64,000 nucleotides of DNA from Reyranella aquatilis. Its GTDB lineage: Bacteria; Pseudomonadota; Alphaproteobacteria; Reyranellales; Reyranellaceae. The translations under genes and the position numbers were made by a program. Positions 63,284 to 64,000 of this stretch are shown here, piece after piece. How positions within the stretch are numbered: the first letter of the stretch is position 1; each line of letters opens with the position of its first letter. The notes under the pieces were generated by a model, which saw only the letters and a list, made by a program, of their open reading frames with translations, was not told the DNA's origin and ran no database searches. The stretch is from positions 429,153-493,152 of the forward strand of contig NZ_JAJISD010000002.1 in NCBI RefSeq assembly GCF_020880995.1, written 5' to 3'.

Positions 63284-63835
63284 ATGAGCAAGGCCTTCAC
63301 CAAGGAAAGCGACGACGGCGACGAGGACGACCTGCCCGACGATGTCGGCGGACTTCCGGCCGGCGCCAAGAACTACATGACCCCGCAGGGCTTTGAGCGC
63401 ATGCGCGAGGAACTCATGACGCTGATGCGCAAGGAGCGGCCGGAGGTCGTGCAGGTCGTGTCGTGGGCGGCAGCCAACGGCGACCGCTCCGAGAACGGCG
63501 ACTACCTCTACGGCAAGAAGCGCCTGCGCGAGATCGACCGTCGGCTCCGCTTCCTCAGCAAGCGGCTCGAACGCTCGGAGGTCGTCGACCCGGCCAAGCG
63601 CCCCAAGACCGACCAGGTGTTCTTCGGCGCGACCGTGACCTACGTGAATTCGAAGGACGAGGAACGCACGGTCAAGATCGTGGGCGTCGACGAAGTCGAT
63701 CCCGGCCGCGGCCATGTCAGCTGGATCTCCCCCATCGCCCGCGCCCTCATGCGGGCCCACGAGGGCGACGCGGTGCGCATGAACACGCCCGGCGGCGAGG
63801 AAGAGCTCGAGATCCTGAAGGTCGAGTACATCTAG
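63284..63835 (+). CDS. greB: Transcription elongation factor GreB
   Basis: This 183-residue GreA/GreB-family factor rescues backtracked RNA polymerase by stimulating transcript cleavage. The coiled-coil has the acidic tip Asn-Gly-Asp-Arg-Ser-Glu-Asn-Gly-Asp-Tyr-Leu-Tyr-Gly-Lys, which places the Mg-binding Asp/Glu pair. The Lys-Arg-Leu-Arg-Glu-Ile-Asp-Arg-Arg sequence is the GreB form. The C-terminal FKBP-like domain ends in Leu-Glu-Ile-Leu-Lys-Val-Glu-Tyr. An acidic N-terminal extension of about 30 residues precedes the Gre domain. AAGGA lies before ATG 63284. Confidence 0.92.
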   Translation: MSKAFTKESDDGDEDDLPDDVGGLPAGAKNYMTPQGFERMREELMTLMRKERPEVVQVVSWAAANGDRSENGDYLYGKKRLREIDRRLRFLSKRLERSEVVDPAKRPKTDQVFFGATVTYVNSKDEERTVKIVGVDEVDPGRGHVSWISPIARALMRAHEGDAVRMNTPGGEEELEILKVEYI

Positions 63836-63871
63836 TTTCGACGGCCTCTGCCCCCAAGCCTCCAACAACTA

Positions 63872-63896
63872 CCTCACCCTGAGCGACCGTCGTGAG
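63872..63896. repeat. Truncated copy of the CCTCACCCTGAG palindromic element
   Basis: CCTCACCCTGAG at 63872-63883 is identical to the closing arm (read in reverse complement) of the element at 38577-38686. The match stops there and is followed by a short imperfect hairpin (ACCCT to AGGGT at 63876-63899). It lies 16 bases from the transposase stop, so the element was probably cut by insertion. It may also act as the greB terminator. Confidence 0.5.
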
Positions 63897-63898
63897 GG

Positions 63899-64000
<102 letters not shown>

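Overview
The window is high-GC (clearly above 60 percent G+C), tightly packed bacterial chromosome. It fits an alphaproteobacterium of the environmental, metabolically broad type (Rhodospirillales or Hyphomicrobiales; a Reyranella-like organism is a guess). The reasons are the proteobacterial urease/Urt layout, the Bug-type solute receptors, many family III CoA-transferases and hydantoinase/oxoprolinase genes, and GTG/TTG starts with ATGA overlaps. I saw no rRNA, tRNA, CRISPR array, phage or plasmid gene. One insertion-sequence end lies at the right edge.

Layout. 1-0.7 kb: the start of a MocR-type regulator, divergent from a DUF983 gene. 0.7-6.4 kb: a minus-strand set (hydantoinase B, exported protein, asparaginase) divergent from a lone molybdenum hydroxylase large subunit. 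6.4-13.5 kb: FAD monooxygenase, SGNH protein, a Cys-less thiolase-fold protein with its DUF35 partner, metallo-beta-lactamase (MBL) hydrolase, methyltransferase and LLM flavin oxidoreductase. 13.6-22.9 kb: a plus-strand catabolic run (tandem CoA-transferase, nitronate monooxygenase-like, class III alcohol dehydrogenase, MBL hydrolase, SMP-30 lactonase, three SDRs, CMD protein). 22.9-29.3 kb: LysR regulator, iron alcohol dehydrogenase, phosphonate-type ABC importer (PhnD, PhnC, one PhnE) and an orphan peptide-type binding protein. 29.3-42.9 kb: two Bug receptors, DUF1194 protein, membrane patatin, ferredoxin-NADP reductase, CoA-transferase plus both hydantoinase/oxoprolinase subunits, retropepsin-like protease. 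43-45.5 kb: divergent acetolactate decarboxylase and acetolactate synthase (acetoin formation). 45.6-51.4 kb: DUF1772 protein, FAD monooxygenase, methylfumaryl-CoA isomerase-like CoA-transferase, Old Yellow Enzyme and D-aminoacylase-like amidohydrolase.

51.5-63.3 kb is the best defined system: one continuous minus-strand cluster read ureD-ureA-ureBC-ureE-ureF-(DUF3995)-ureG-hupE/ureJ-urtA-urtB-urtC-urtD-urtE. It joins urea import, nickel supply, urease maturation and urea hydrolysis. A well-formed sigma-54 promoter precedes urtA, implying nitrogen control. A long inverted repeat closes the cluster. greB lies divergently upstream, followed by the end of an IS110-type transposase next to a fragment of a palindromic repeat.

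Most notable: (i) urease beta and alpha subunits fused in one frame; (ii) a DUF3995 membrane protein locked by start/stop overlaps between ureF and ureG; (iii) an acetolactate decarboxylase with an N-terminal ribbon-helix-helix-like segment, beside palindromes in the promoter it shares with the synthase gene; (iv) a palindromic mobile-type repeat translated in frame as the linker of a two-domain CoA-transferase; (v) a thiolase-fold/DUF35 pair without thiolase cysteines. All functional calls come from reading motifs; no database search was run.
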